NCBI GenBank assembly: GCA_031549185.1
Contig: JAVBQG010000050.1
Span: forward strand, 1 to 60,733
DNA from: JAVBQG01 sp031549185
GTDB taxonomy: Bacteria > Synergistota > Synergistia > Synergistales > Synergistaceae
Direction: 5' to 3'
DNA: 60,733 bases
In this document: positions 52,402 through 60,733 of the stretch, piece by piece
Layout of the letters: each line of letters starts with the position of its first letter
Position numbering within the stretch: the stretch's first letter is position 1
The notes under the pieces: model-generated
What the model was told of the DNA's origin: nothing
Databases searched by the model: none
Seen by the model: the letters and a program-made list of their open reading frames with translations, nothing else
Made by a program: the position numbers and the translations under genes

Positions 52402-54021
52402 ATGAAAAATCGAATCGTACCGGTCGTAGCCTCCCTTCTCCTTGCGCTCCTCTTCATTCTTGGGCTCGAAAACCCGGCGTCTGCCGCGGAAAAAACCGTG
52501 CTGACGTTCGCCTGGGACAAGAACGTCGCGCCGAACAACCCCCACATGTACATGCCGAATCAGCTGTTCGCACAAGCCATGAGCTACGAGGGGCTCGTGC
52601 GTGTGGGAAGCAGCGGAAAGATCGAACCGTGCCTCGCGAGGTCGTGGGAAATCCGCGAGGGGGGAAAGACCTTCATCTTCTTCCTCAGAAGTGGCGTGAA
52701 GTTCGCGGATGGCAGCGCTTTTGGCGCGGGAGCGGTTGTAAAGAATTTCGACGCGATCATGAGGAATAAAACCAGACACGACTGGGTCGGCCTCACGAGC
52801 CGGATCGCTTCGTGGAAGGCCGTGAACGATTCGACCTTCGAACTCCGCCTGAAAAAGCCGTACGCCGCTACACTACAGGATCTCGCGCTCGTCCGTCCCT
52901 ATCGTTTTCTCGCTCCGAGCGCCTTCCCGCCGGACGGCAAGACGAATGAGAGCATAAAGGCGCCGACCGGCACCGGTCCGTGGGTGCTCGCCGAGAGCAG
53001 AAAGGGCGAGTTCGACCGTTTCGTCCGCAACGAACATTACTGGGGCAAGAAGCCGTTCTTCAAGGAGATTCTGATCAAGGTGATCCCGGAGGCGCAGTCG
53101 CGGGCCGTCGCGTTGGAGACGGGCGCCGTCGACCTGATCCTGTCGGCCGGAACAACGGCGGGCGGAGGTTCGGTCAGCACCGAGGAATTCGCCCGTATGA
53201 GGGCGGAGGACAGGACATTCGCGACCTATATCTCCGGCCCACGCAACACGCTGGGCTTCGTTCTCAACTCCAAGACCTTTCCCACAAACGAACTGGCCGT
53301 GCGGCAGGCCATCCAGCACGCTGTCGATTCCGATGCGATCGTAAAGCACGTCTTGCTCGGCATCGAAAAGCCCGCACACACGATGTTCTCCAAGGGGACG
53401 CCGTACTGCAACGTGTCGCTCGCCACTTACGCCTTCGACCGGAAAAAAGCGGACGCCATCCTGACGAAGGCGGGATGGAAGATCCCCAAGGGAAAGACGT
53501 ATCGCGAGCGCGACGGCAAGGCGCTGGAACTCGACATCCACTTCGTCGGCAACAATATCTGGCAGAAGAACGTCGCGGAGGCGATCCAGGGCGATCTCCG
53601 CAAGGCCGGCATCAAGGCCGTCCTTGTGGCTGACGAGGCCAATATTTTCTTCAACATCGGCAAGGACGCGAACTTCAACATGGCGTTTTACGAGACGCTC
53701 TCCATTCCGTACGATCCGCTGGCAAGCCTCTCCATCATGAAGGACACGGTGAGCGCAATCAACGGAGCGACGATGGGGTTACCGATGAAGGCAGAGTTCG
53801 ACGCGCTGGTCGACCGGACGCTTGACTCCTACAAGGAGGAGGATATCGCCAGCGGCGTCAAAAAGCTGCTGGCCATCATCCAGGAGCAGGCCGTCTATCT
53901 GCCGATCTCCGTCAACGTCGACATCGCCGTCCACAAAAGGGGTACCTTGAAGGGCATCCGTTTCATGTCCCTGCGCAACGAGATCGATTTTGCGAGCATA
54001 AAACCGGGGGACGAGAAATGA
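52402..54021 (+). CDS. NikA-like ABC substrate-binding protein 2
   Basis: 539 residues. Signal peptide LLLALLFILGLENPASAA. Clearly paralogous to the preceding gene (NNPHMYMPNQLFAQAMSYE, LRSGVKFADGSAFGAG, PTGTGPWVLAES, NEHYWGKKPFFKEI). At the NikA His position it has AFYETLSIPYDP, with Tyr. Two different binding proteins feeding one permease could widen the range of metal complexes. The stop overlaps the NikB start (ATGA). Confidence 0.88.
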   Translation: MKNRIVPVVASLLLALLFILGLENPASAAEKTVLTFAWDKNVAPNNPHMYMPNQLFAQAMSYEGLVRVGSSGKIEPCLARSWEIREGGKTFIFFLRSGVKFADGSAFGAGAVVKNFDAIMRNKTRHDWVGLTSRIASWKAVNDSTFELRLKKPYAATLQDLALVRPYRFLAPSAFPPDGKTNESIKAPTGTGPWVLAESRKGEFDRFVRNEHYWGKKPFFKEILIKVIPEAQSRAVALETGAVDLILSAGTTAGGGSVSTEEFARMRAEDRTFATYISGPRNTLGFVLNSKTFPTNELAVRQAIQHAVDSDAIVKHVLLGIEKPAHTMFSKGTPYCNVSLATYAFDRKKADAILTKAGWKIPKGKTYRERDGKALELDIHFVGNNIWQKNVAEAIQGDLRKAGIKAVLVADEANIFFNIGKDANFNMAFYETLSIPYDPLASLSIMKDTVSAINGATMGLPMKAEFDALVDRTLDSYKEEDIASGVKKLLAIIQEQAVYLPISVNVDIAVHKRGTLKGIRFMSLRNEIDFASIKPGDEK

Positions 54022-54962
54022 GGAAATTCATCCTTCGGCGAATGCTACAGCTGCTCCCCATTCTTCTGGTCGTGTCAATCATGGTGTTTCTTCTGTTGCG
54101 ATGTACCTCGATCGATCCGGCGATCGTCGTCTTGCGGCTCTCGAATATTCCCGCCACAGACGAGGCGCTGGCCGAAGTACGCCACAACCTGGGGCTCGAC
54201 CTGCCCACGCACGTGCAGTACTGGAATTGGCTGGTGAACGCGCTACACATGGACTTCGGGAAGTCGTACGTGACGGGGAAGAGCGCGCTGGAGGAGATCC
54301 TCTTCTACTTGCCGACGACACTGAAACTCGCGGGGGCCGCCCTTGCCTTCACGCTGATCGTCAGCATCCCCCTCGGCATCCTGGCCGCCGTGCAGAAGGA
54401 CCGTTGGTTCGACGCGGTGGCACGTGTCTTCTCCTTCGTCGCCGTCTCCATGCCGAGCTTCTGGTTCGGGTTTCTCCTGATCTACTTCTTCGCCGTCAAA
54501 CTCTCCTGGCTGCCCGCGATGGGTCGCGAGAGCGGTTTCTCGTCCTACATCATGCCGATCGCCACCCTCTCCCTGATGTCAGTCGGGATCAACGCCAGGA
54601 TGATCCGCACCGGCATTCTGGAGCACATGCACGCGCGGTCCGTCCAGTACTGTCGATTACGCGGGCTTGACGAGGGGACGATCGTGTACAAACACGTCTT
54701 CAAGAACGCGATCATCCCCGTCATGACCTCTGTCGGCATGCACCTGGGCGAGCTGATCGGAGGCTCGGTGATCGTCGAGAACATCTTCGCCTGGCCGGGC
54801 GTGGGGCGCTACGCAGTCGGCGCGATCTACAACCACGACTATCCGGTCATACAATGTTTTCTGCTGATGATGACATTGGTCTTCGTGCTCTGCAATCTCG
54901 GTGTGGACGTGTTGTACGCGGCGCTCGATCCGCGTATTCGCTACGAGGGGGCGAAGGGATGA
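54018..54962 (+). CDS. nikB: NikB-like ABC permease
   Basis: 314 residues of the DppB/NikB family: N-terminal helix MLQLLPILLVVSIMVFLLLR, LGLDLPTHVQYWNWLVNALH, DFGKSYVTGKSALEEI, five further helices, and the EAA-like loop ARSVQYCRLRGLDEGTIVYK. Forms the membrane channel with the next gene. ATGA overlaps on both sides. Confidence 0.9.
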   Translation: MRKFILRRMLQLLPILLVVSIMVFLLLRCTSIDPAIVVLRLSNIPATDEALAEVRHNLGLDLPTHVQYWNWLVNALHMDFGKSYVTGKSALEEILFYLPTTLKLAGAALAFTLIVSIPLGILAAVQKDRWFDAVARVFSFVAVSMPSFWFGFLLIYFFAVKLSWLPAMGRESGFSSYIMPIATLSLMSVGINARMIRTGILEHMHARSVQYCRLRGLDEGTIVYKHVFKNAIIPVMTSVGMHLGELIGGSVIVENIFAWPGVGRYAVGAIYNHDYPVIQCFLLMMTLVFVLCNLGVDVLYAALDPRIRYEGAKG

Positions 54963-55771
54963 GGGGCAAGGTCTTCGTCGCGCTGGCAGTCCTGCTGCCG
55001 ATCCTGCTCTGCGCACTGCTGGCCCCGGTTATCACATCCTACGATCCGACCGAGACGGACATCTCCATGCGTTTTCAGAAGATGTCCCAGGAGCATCCGC
55101 TGGGGACGGACCATCTGGGCCGGGATGTCTTCGCACGAATTATCTACGGTGCGCGCGTCTCATTTGCCGCGGTGCTGGGTACCTGCACCTGCATCCTCGT
55201 CATCGGATTTACGATCGGATCGATCAGCGGGTATGCGGGGGGCAGGGTGGACGGTTTTCTGATGCGCCTCTGCGACTCGTTGATGACCTTCCCGACCTTT
55301 GTGCTCTCCATGGTCTTCGTCGGCATCTTCGGGACGGGGATGCTGAACGTAATCCTGGCGATCGCCATGACGCACTGGGCCTGGTACGCCCGCCTGATCC
55401 GCGGGCTTGTCCTGAGCCTGAAGAGCAGAGGGTTCGTGTTGGCCTCGCGCGTCGCCGGAACGGGACACGTCGGGATTTTTCTGCGGCATATCCTGCCATC
55501 CGTGCTGGTCCAGATCGTCGTTCTGGCGACGCTCGACATCGGACACATGATGCTGCACGTCGCGGGGCTCTCCTTCCTGGGGCTCGGCGTACAGCCGCCG
55601 ACGCCCGAATGGGGCGGTATGATCGGCGACGCGGTTCCCTTTATTCGTACGAGACCGGAGATGATGTTCTACCCGGGACTCATGATCTTTCTCTGTACGG
55701 CGGCCTTCAATCTGCTGGGCGACTCGCTGCGCGACTATCTCGATCCCGCCCTCGCGCACGGTGATCACTGA
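54959..55771 (+). CDS. nikC: NikC-like ABC permease
   Basis: 270 residues from ATG 54959 (overlapping the nikB stop; the frame is longer). DppC/NikC landmarks: HPLGTDHLGRDVFARIIYGA, SISGYAGGRVDGFLMRLCDS, LMTFPTFVLSMVFVGIFGTG and AGLSFLGLGVQPPTPEWG. Second channel subunit. Its stop overlaps the nikD start. Confidence 0.92.
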   Translation: MRGKVFVALAVLLPILLCALLAPVITSYDPTETDISMRFQKMSQEHPLGTDHLGRDVFARIIYGARVSFAAVLGTCTCILVIGFTIGSISGYAGGRVDGFLMRLCDSLMTFPTFVLSMVFVGIFGTGMLNVILAIAMTHWAWYARLIRGLVLSLKSRGFVLASRVAGTGHVGIFLRHILPSVLVQIVVLATLDIGHMMLHVAGLSFLGLGVQPPTPEWGGMIGDAVPFIRTRPEMMFYPGLMIFLCTAAFNLLGDSLRDYLDPALAHGDH

Positions 55772-56592
55772 TGACACCGCCTCTTTTGATCCTGGAAGGA
55801 TTGACCGTGGAACTGCCGCGCAAGGGTGCACCGTCGAAGGTATTGGTGGACGATGTGAGCCTCCGCATCGAGGCAGGCGAGACGCTTGGGTTGATCGGGG
55901 AGAGCGGCTGCGGAAAGTCGATGACCTGTTCGGCCATCGTCGGCATGATCCCCTCGAACCTGAGAAGCCGAGCAACGTCGATCTCGTTCAAGGGAACCGA
56001 GTTGACCGAGCAGTCGCCCGTCCAGATGAGGGGGATTCGCGGGGGGAAGATCGCGACCATCATGCAAAATCCCGCGCTCTGCTTCGATCCGGTCTTTACG
56101 ATCCGATCGCACTTCTACGAGACGCTACGTGCACATGAAGGCGGCGTTTCGACGGAACGGCTCGAGGTGCGAAGCCGCAAAGTGCTGGAGGAGGTCAGCT
56201 TCGACGATCCGGAGAGAATCCTCTCGCTCTATCCCTTTCAGATGAGCGGCGGCATGTTGCAGCGGGCGATGACGGCGCTGGCCCTCGTAGGCGATCCGGA
56301 GCTGCTGCTGGCGGACGAGCCGACGACGGATCTGGATCTTCCCGGTCAGGCGGCACTGCTCGATCTTCTGACGGAGATCCAGAGACACAGGGGGATCGGC
56401 ATCCTCCTGATCAGCCACGATCTGGGCGTCGTCGGCCGTATCGCACACCGCGTCATAGTCATGCGGGACGGGCGTATCGTCGATCGGGGTACGCGGGACG
56501 AAATTTTCGGGTCTGCCTCCCACGAATACAGCCGGGAGCTTTTGGAGACATACGCGGCCCTCTGCGACACACCGTGGGGGAAGTTGGCGTGA
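55771..56592 (+). CDS. nikD: NikD-like ABC ATPase
   Basis: 273 residues: Walker A GESGCGKSM (Met where Thr/Ser is usual after Ser), Q-loop IMQNPALCFDP, signature MSGGMLQR, Walker B LLADEPTTDLD, H-loop LISHDLGVV and the oppD/nikD-type C-terminal tail. Supplies energy for the importer. Confidence 0.92.
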   Translation: MTPPLLILEGLTVELPRKGAPSKVLVDDVSLRIEAGETLGLIGESGCGKSMTCSAIVGMIPSNLRSRATSISFKGTELTEQSPVQMRGIRGGKIATIMQNPALCFDPVFTIRSHFYETLRAHEGGVSTERLEVRSRKVLEEVSFDDPERILSLYPFQMSGGMLQRAMTALALVGDPELLLADEPTTDLDLPGQAALLDLLTEIQRHRGIGILLISHDLGVVGRIAHRVIVMRDGRIVDRGTRDEIFGSASHEYSRELLETYAALCDTPWGKLA

Positions 56593-56611
56593 AGGAGGTA
56601 TAAAAGAGCAA

Positions 56612-57412
56612 ATGGCGCCGATACTGGAGTGCGTAAACGTGACGAAGAGCTATGCACGGGGCAATTTTTTCTCTCGCGTAGCGCCCATGCCGGTCCTCAC
56701 CGGGGTCGATTTCGTCCTGAACGAGGGGGAGAGCGTTGGGTTGCTGGGGAAAAACGGCTGTGGCAAGAGCACGCTCAGCCGCTTGATTCTTGGCCTCGAA
56801 GCGCCCGACGATGGCCATATACGCTATCGGGGCATGTCGACGAAGAAGATGACGCGGGAAGCGGCGCGGCGTTTCCGGAAAGAGGTGCAGGTCGTCTTTC
56901 AGGATTCGCACAGCGCGGTGAACGGCAGGCAGAAGATATCCCACATTCTCGCCGAGCCGCTGAAGAATTTCTACGGCTTAAAGGGGGAGGCACTGCGGGA
57001 GCGTGTCGCCGCTCTGCTGGAGACCGTAGGATTGAGCGCCGAGAGCGCCGAGAAAGACCCGCATCAGTTCAGCGGGGGACAGCTACAGCGCATCTGCATC
57101 GCGCGGGCGCTCGCGACGGATCCCTCGCTGTTGGTCCTCGACGAGTCGGTCAACAGTCTCGACATGGCAGTACAGGCGCAGACGCTCGAACTACTGACAA
57201 AACTGCGTGCCGAACGTCAATTGAGCTGTATCCTGATCAGCCACGATCTGCGTGCGGTCTTCCACCTCTGCGACCGCGTCATGGTCATGGCTAACGGCGT
57301 GATCGCAGAGGAACTGGACAGAAAAAACGGCCACGAAGCGGGCACCCACCCCGTGTACAAGGAGCTGCTGCATGCGATTCAAAACCGCGCCGGCAGACAA
57401 AAAGCGGCCTGA
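56612..57412 (+). CDS. nikE: NikE-like ABC ATPase
   Basis: 266 residues: Walker A GKNGCGKST, Q-loop VVFQDSHSAVNGRQ, signature FSGGQLQR, Walker B LVLDESVNSLDMAVQAQ, H-loop LISHDLRAVF. GGAGG lies upstream of the ATG. Last gene of the riboswitch-controlled operon; terminator-like hairpins follow. Confidence 0.92.
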   Translation: MAPILECVNVTKSYARGNFFSRVAPMPVLTGVDFVLNEGESVGLLGKNGCGKSTLSRLILGLEAPDDGHIRYRGMSTKKMTREAARRFRKEVQVVFQDSHSAVNGRQKISHILAEPLKNFYGLKGEALRERVAALLETVGLSAESAEKDPHQFSGGQLQRICIARALATDPSLLVLDESVNSLDMAVQAQTLELLTKLRAERQLSCILISHDLRAVFHLCDRVMVMANGVIAEELDRKNGHEAGTHPVYKELLHAIQNRAGRQKAA

Positions 57413-57488
57413 TCCGGCGACCACCACATATTCTGACATACGCAGAGGAGGCGACTATCTCAGAATACAGGCATCGCTGATATCTGCT

Positions 57489-57515
57489 GAATGTTCAGCG
57501 AGCCACTGAACATTC
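57489..57515. repeat. Perfect 10-bp inverted repeat after nikE
   Basis: GAATGTTCAG / CTGAACATTC with a 7-base loop, 76 bases past nikE. It could be an operator, an RNA-stabilising hairpin or a weak terminator; no T run follows. Confidence 0.6.
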
Positions 57516-57547
57516 GGAGCGTGCATATGCGTTTTCTGAATCGACCG

Positions 57548-57575
57548 AGAGGCCTCCTGAGCATGGGAGGCCTCT
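57548..57575 (+). terminator. Terminator of the nik-like operon
   Basis: AGAGGCCTCC / GGAGGCCTCT (10 bp, 8-base loop) followed by TTCATTG. It lies 136 bases after nikE and just before the btuF fragment. Confidence 0.7.
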
Positions 57576-57581
57576 TTCATT

Positions 57582-57854
57582 GTGATTGCTGCAAACGATG
57601 CAAATTTCTTCCGGAGCCCGTTGTGCTCCAAAAACATCTCGACACTGTGCGCATTTCTGTTGTTTCTCTCCCTCTGCTTTTTCGAAGCGAAAGGGGCCTG
57701 TGCAGCCGAAGCCTCGAAGGGAGCCCCGCAGAGAATCCTCTCGATTACGCCCGCCGGTACGGAGATCCTGTTCGATCTCGGTATGGGAGATCGGGTCGTC
57801 GGCGTCACGAAGTACTGCAGCTGGCCGCCGGCGGCGAGGGCGACGGCTACCTGA
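57582..57854 (+). pseudogene. Truncated BtuF-like corrinoid/iron binding-protein gene
   Basis: From GTG 57582 the frame has a signal peptide (STLCAFLLFLSLCFFEAKGA) and the first mature block of a BtuF/FecB-type protein, RILSITPAGTEILFDLGMGD, then RVVGVTKYCSWPP. Homology ends near 57830 and the frame stops at 57854, after ~90 of ~300 residues. Its position after a cobalamin-controlled operon fits a former corrinoid importer. Confidence 0.65.
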
Positions 57855-58099
57855 ATGGCGGAATCGGCTACGACCTGTATATCTGGAATCCTGGGGACGG
57901 AAACGACACGATCTGCGACCTCAGAAAAGACAATGTGGACATCGCCGTTGCCTCGCTTCAGTTCGGTGGCGAGACGCCCGAACAGGTCTGCGATCTCGTC
58001 GGCAGCGCGGCGTCCGTGAGCGGTTCGTACATGGTATCGACGTCGGCCGAGAGCAACGTCGGAAGCTGTTTCTCCGAAGAACAGCGGAAGAGCGCGTAG
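57826..58099 (+). pseudogene. RTX-repeat protein remnant joined to the btuF fragment
   Basis: In the next frame the sequence becomes LNGGIGYDLYIWNPGDGNDT, an RTX nonapeptide repeat, followed by ASLQFGGETPEQV, which resembles the LRFGxGxxPE element after RTX repeats. It ends at a stop at 58099 with no start of its own. It has the appearance of a deletion junction between btuF and an RTX gene. An intact RTX-type gene begins at 59986. Confidence 0.55.
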
Positions 58100-58175
58100 G
58101 AGATAAGGCCTATGGCGACCGGTCCGATGAACGGAAATTCCAAGCAGGGCTGGCCGTAGCATAACGAGCGTATAT

Positions 58176-58217
58176 GAAGTTCCCCGATCCTGAAGAATTA
58201 TGGGGTCGGGGAACTTC
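58176..58217 (+). terminator. Strong hairpin after the pseudogene region
   Basis: GAAGTTCCCCGA-CC pairs with GG-TCGGGGAACTTC (14 bp with one mismatch), loop about 11 bases, then GTGTTTCC. A second perfect 10-bp hairpin, CGCGCTCGGT / ACCGAGCGCG, follows at 58231-58256. Confidence 0.6.
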
Positions 58218-58256
58218 GTGTTTCCATGACCGCGCTCGGTAAATATACCGAGCGCG

Positions 58257-58764
58257 GGTTGCCGACAATGCTTTGTTTTCGTCCTGTCAACTCCCAAAAG
58301 ACGAAGAAGAGACTTTCCGACAAACTGGGGCACCTCGTGAAGGCATGCCAATTCACCAAGCACCATTTATCACAAACTTTACAATTCTTATTAATTCTTT
58401 TCTTGATTTCCTCGAAAGATGTGTTTACAGTATATGCGTGGTATTTATCGTGTGTGCATTATGAACTGCGTTCTTTACTTGTGTTTCAGTCGGTAGCTTG
58501 CCCCATCAGGTAATGCCCGACAAAAGGGGCCCAGAAAAACTAGTTTCGTGATGTTGCATATTAAATTTGCGCACTTATGTGTAGGGCGTTTGGGAATTCG
58601 GAGATGCCTTGGCTGTTGGGGTGTTGTCCGGCTCATGTTTCATTATGGGGCTTGTTGCCTTGTCTTCTGTGCGGAGCTAAGGGGGCAAGTCATTCGGTAG
58701 TACCGAACGTGTTCGATTGAGCATATCGAGTGTTTTAAAGTTAATACCGATTTGGGGTGGATTA
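58257..58764. other. Gene-free AT-rich boundary region
   Basis: About 500 bases where composition drops from the GC-rich backbone to AT-rich. Only short frames occur, none with a recognisable product or ribosome site. It marks the left border of the AT-rich segment and may hold the promoter of the Sel1-repeat gene. Confidence 0.5.
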
Positions 58765-59871
58765 ATGTCTGATTGCAGGAAGAAAATCAATCGGGTTCGC
58801 GAGGGCAGGGTCTTTGCAACGCTTGTCGTGTTGGGGGGCGTGGCGGTTGCTCTTATTGCTTTTTTGCTCATATCCAATACGAGCCCCAAAATTTCGAAAG
58901 AAGAAATGGCTTCCATTGAGAAAACACGTGAGATTTTCAACCTTCTAGCCGATGAAAAATACACAGAGGTCTTCACACGGATAAAAAGTAGTGACGAAAT
59001 GGTGCTGTCTTATCTTCGGGCGGTTTTGTATGACAAAGGGTATGGAGCATCAATGAATGTTAATGTGCACGCCAGTAAAACATGGCGTGACTTGAAGGAA
59101 ATGGAACGATTAAGAAAGAATGATGCAGGAAAAGCAAGAAAGCTTGACATTAAATACGAGGTTTTGCGCGATTTGATTGAGAAAAAAGCAAATGAGAGAG
59201 AGCCTATTTTTCAAATTCTCATGGCCTACTTGACGAGACTTGGTATCGGTTGCAAAGCAGATAAACCTGAAGCGGCGAGATGGTACAGGCTGGCGATAAA
59301 TGATAATAACGACCCTCTTGCCATGTGTGAATTAGGACGTATGCTCACGAGCCCAATTGGAGGAATAGAAAAAAACAATAGAGAAGCATATGAATTTTTT
59401 AAAAGAGCTGCGGAACAAGGCTATGCTGAAGGGGAATCACAGCTAGCTAATATTGCCTACTCAGAAAAAAGAAAATCGCTCGAGAGGTTTATTGACATTG
59501 AAATCATGGATGATCAAGAGGCAACAATAAGATATAACGAGCTTGAATTGAGATCTGCACAGAAGGGAAGAATTTTATCGATGCAATATTTTGCTTCGAT
59601 CTATTTTCTTGGTGTTCATGGTGTCAAGATTAACTACCAAAAAGAATATATGTGGACATATCTTGAATGGTTGAATCGAAAAGAAATCAACATCTTTTTG
59701 AATAATGATTCTCTTGATGTTTTTGAAACTCAAAAAAACAGGGCATTGCGCGATATAGAGAAGCGAATGGATGCAGCTGGTATGGATGTGCGGAGCAGTA
59801 TTGCCATGGCTGTGGAGGAAGCAGAGGACATGTTTACAAATCAAGCAAAATACTTACAAAGAAGAAAATAA
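58765..59871 (+). CDS. Membrane-anchored Sel1-repeat protein
   Basis: 368 residues from ATG 58765 (GGGGTGG upstream; the frame opens earlier). A short basic N-terminus and one transmembrane helix (VFATLVVLGGVAVALIAFLL) precede a helical, probably extracytoplasmic domain. Sel1/TPR-like repeats are recognisable: KPEAARWYRLAINDNNDPLA, then NREAYEFFKRAAEQGYAEGE and SQLANIAY. Such repeats mediate protein contacts. Codon use is AT-rich, unlike the backbone, and it precedes an RTX-type gene, so an accessory role for that product is possible. Confidence 0.78.
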   Translation: MSDCRKKINRVREGRVFATLVVLGGVAVALIAFLLISNTSPKISKEEMASIEKTREIFNLLADEKYTEVFTRIKSSDEMVLSYLRAVLYDKGYGASMNVNVHASKTWRDLKEMERLRKNDAGKARKLDIKYEVLRDLIEKKANEREPIFQILMAYLTRLGIGCKADKPEAARWYRLAINDNNDPLAMCELGRMLTSPIGGIEKNNREAYEFFKRAAEQGYAEGESQLANIAYSEKRKSLERFIDIEIMDDQEATIRYNELELRSAQKGRILSMQYFASIYFLGVHGVKINYQKEYMWTYLEWLNRKEINIFLNNDSLDVFETQKNRALRDIEKRMDAAGMDVRSSIAMAVEEAEDMFTNQAKYLQRRK

Positions 59872-59985
59872 CCGTTCTTTGCACATGTAGCACATGGACA
59901 CACTCATGAATAAGTATATGGCATTTTGAATATTTTGCGAAACAAAACATTTTTTGAAATATATCAAATGGAGGGAGTGTTTAAT

Positions 59986-60733
59986 TTGTCAGATTCGTAC
60001 CAAGACCCAAGGTCTGAGGCACAACGCGCAAGAGATGCTGCTTTTTTGGGGGTTTATACAACCGCAAATCTAGTTAGTTTTTTAGGATTGGCTAAGCAAA
60101 ACCCCGGATTGCTAAACGATATAGTGACATTTGCAAACTCGAAAGAATTAGAGGTGGCTTCATATATTGCTAAAATGTGGGATTTGGCTCGTTTAATCGA
60201 TGACCTGACGCAAGACGGTGACCTCACATCAGAAGAAGAGTTAGTAATTGGTGCAAAAACGATAGCCTTAGGGCTGGATGTGATAGTCGACACGCAATCC
60301 AAAAAAGGTAATAAATTAATGAAAGCATATGCTCTTGTTAATAATTACACAGCACTTGCTTGTGGCGTCTCCCCAAATGATGCTATAGGGTTTGGCATGG
60401 CAACCACAGTACAGACATTAAAGCGAGCGTGGGCAATGATCGCTGAGCCTTCAAATTCGACAAGGGAAATTAAGGAATATAGAATTCTTGCCGGATCGTG
60501 TATACCTGCTATTACCGGTGGGGATATTTATCCTCGCTATGCATCTTATGCCACTATATTACCCATCTTTAAATCAAGTGACGATGAAAATAAAGATGAA
60601 GACGATTTTGATGAAGCCGGCGATTCTTTCCCGCCGGATCCCCTTATTATAGACCTCAATCGTGACGGTAAGGTAAGCACGACGGGAAGTAAGCGTTACT
60701 TCGACATGGATGACAACGGCCTGATCGAGCAGG
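59986..60733 (+). CDS. RTX/hemolysin-type calcium-binding protein, N-terminal part (runs off the window)
   Basis: Open frame with no stop to the window end, 249 codons seen. TTG 59986 is preferred because GGAGGG lies 10 bases upstream; ATG 59968 has no ribosome site. The N-terminal ~200 residues are helical with no recognised domain. After an acidic linker (SSDDENKDEDDFDEAGD) comes DPLIIDLNRDGKVSTTGSKR, then YFDMDDNGLIEQ, the EF-hand-like DPLxIDLxGDG block that precedes repeats in large RTX surface proteins or toxins. AT-rich. Confidence 0.75.
   Translation, partial: MSDSYQDPRSEAQRARDAAFLGVYTTANLVSFLGLAKQNPGLLNDIVTFANSKELEVASYIAKMWDLARLIDDLTQDGDLTSEEELVIGAKTIALGLDVIVDTQSKKGNKLMKAYALVNNYTALACGVSPNDAIGFGMATTVQTLKRAWAMIAEPSNSTREIKEYRILAGSCIPAITGGDIYPRYASYATILPIFKSSDDENKDEDDFDEAGDSFPPDPLIIDLNRDGKVSTTGSKRYFDMDDNGLIEQ

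Noticed and set aside
57455..58366. A 303-residue minus-strand ORF over the btuF/RTX region
   Set aside because: No family resemblance, whereas the plus strand shows recognisable BtuF and RTX segments.

Overview
The window looks like the chromosome of a high-GC, anaerobic, amino-acid-fermenting member of the Synergistota. Two exported proteins (35558-37777 and 45718-46662) end in the Synergist-type sorting tail: an SSGC motif, a hydrophobic segment and basic residues. Two in-frame UGA codons lie in Stickland-type reductase genes (glycine/D-proline reductase family), so the cell must decode selenocysteine. The genus cannot be told from the sequence. The last ~2.4 kb (from about 58.26 kb) is clearly more AT-rich and looks acquired.

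Layout. 1-5870 (minus): a tightly overlapping DUF4129-DUF4350-MoxR-DUF58-SpoIIM-RDD operon. 6045-7349 (minus): LplT-like MFS carrier. 7.47-8.73 kb: tandem 35-bp repeats in front of a Fic/AMPylase gene. 8.93-10.8 kb: glycerol dehydrogenase, terminator, TetR regulator. 10.8-13.3 kb (minus): two metal-dependent amidohydrolases. 13.6-19.4 kb (minus): a very large hybrid histidine kinase with two tandem binding-protein-type sensor domains, coupled to an HD-GYP response regulator. 19.7-25.6 kb (minus): a catabolic operon with a sodium:solute symporter, an arginase-family hydrolase, a nitrilase-family amidohydrolase, a PucR regulator and an M20-peptidase-like protein that has lost its metal ligands. 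25.9-26.6 kb (minus): TPP riboswitch plus ThiT. 26.7-29.7 kb (minus): two paralogous lipoproteins. 29.8-37.8 kb (plus): LspA, MalT-like LuxR regulator, short-chain dehydrogenase, membrane protein, small-molecule kinase and a large Synergist-CTERM surface protein.

37.9-43.8 kb (minus) is the most interesting stretch. It holds grdX, a GrdE-like pyruvoyl proprotein, a GrdB-like selenoprotein (Sec350), a decayed transporter remnant, and one 670-residue ORF that joins a PrdA-like pyruvoyl proprotein to a PrdB-like selenoprotein (Sec584): a single-chain D-proline-reductase-like enzyme. A divergent LysR gene follows. No grdA, grdC/D, prdC/F or thioredoxin gene lies in the window.

45.5-57.5 kb (plus) appears devoted to metal or cofactor acquisition: a DUF4198 protein with metalloregulator-like palindromes upstream, a pair of ABC half-exporters, then a cobalamin riboswitch with its own terminator controlling a six-gene Nik-type ABC importer (two NikA-like binding proteins, NikB, NikC, NikD, NikE), probably for cobalt. 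The operon is followed by a truncated BtuF-like gene fused to an RTX-repeat remnant. The AT-rich right end carries a Sel1-repeat membrane protein and the N-terminus of an RTX-type protein that runs off the window.
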